The translations under genes were made by a program, and so were the position numbers. This document shows positions 63,963 to 64,000 of a stretch of 64,000 nt of DNA, one piece after another (positions within the stretch are counted from its first letter, which is position 1; every line of letters begins with the position of its first letter). The notes beneath the pieces are model-generated. The model had not been told where the DNA came from, did not search any database, and saw only the letters and a list, made by a program, of their open reading frames with translations. This DNA is from DIGJ01 sp041739345 (GTDB taxonomy: Bacteria > Bacillota > Clostridia > Lachnospirales > Lachnospiraceae), in NCBI GenBank assembly GCA_041739345.1, contig JBGSNZ010000021.1, positions 1-64,000 on the forward strand, written 5' to 3'.

Positions 63963-64000
63963 GTCGCAATATTCAAAATGAGAAATTTGATTATTGCGAC
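63963..64000 (+). terminator. probable terminator, cut by window end
   Basis: GTCGCAAT at 63963-63970 pairs with ATTGCGAC at 63993-64000; the sequence after the stem is outside the window. Confidence 0.55.

Noticed and set aside
1..64000. tRNA/rRNA genes, prophage or complete insertion sequence
   Set aside because: No tRNA cloverleaf with consensus T-loop, no rRNA, and no transposase, integrase or phage structural genes were recognised.

Overview
The window is AT-rich Firmicutes DNA with strong AGGAGG-type ribosome binding sites, Trp T-box control, CxCG rubredoxin, Csp-like subtilase, hemerythrin and methyl-accepting proteins. This best fits a motile, anaerobic, probably spore-forming Clostridia of the Lachnospiraceae (Lachnoclostridium/Anaerocolumna-like). 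The assignment is inference from gene content, not from a search.

Region 1 (1-12.5 kb) is an envelope-defence block. It holds a BceAB-type ABC transporter cut by the window start, a GntR-regulated ABC-2 exporter, and a response regulator / ABC exporter / histidine kinase set. A membrane alpha/beta hydrolase and a membrane-anchored class C beta-lactamase-like protein follow. Region 2 (12.5-32.8 kb) is a chain of small independent transcription units: a tandem-domain hypothetical, SelO, an ArsR-type regulator with an ABC exporter and two matched operator sites, a YdbS/YdbT pair, an HTH-desulfoferrodoxin-like fusion, GIY-YIG, a soluble PocR chemoreceptor-like protein, a YgjP peptidase, a ferredoxin-DUF2703 protein, a TetR/hydrolase pair with two operators, DUF4153, two membrane MCPs (one coupled to a TetR) and a GNAT.

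Region 3 (33-40 kb) has a LytTR response regulator/GHKL kinase pair, then a candidate LytTR direct-repeat operator in front of a FliD-like exported protein. A PAS-GGDEF-hemerythrin protein and a secreted EF-hand hydrolase follow. Region 4 (40-54.7 kb) is metabolic: rubredoxin, a complete liv branched-chain amino-acid ABC operon, CorA, and a complete trpEGDCFBA operon behind a Trp T-box, then an M23 peptidase.

Region 5 (55-64 kb) is the least ordinary. A cytoplasmic metallophosphoesterase is fused to an RbsB-like sugar-binding domain and followed closely by a Csp-like subtilase. Next come an amidohydrolase, a GDPD, and two tandemly duplicated membrane-anchored RbsB-like proteins without any transporter. 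The window ends with a GNAT acetyltransferase behind a leader-peptide transcription attenuator.

Three intergenic palindromes (28.4, 38.4 and 54.8 kb) share conserved outer ends but have unrelated palindromic interiors, and look like one dispersed element family. No tRNA, rRNA, CRISPR array or intact insertion sequence was seen.
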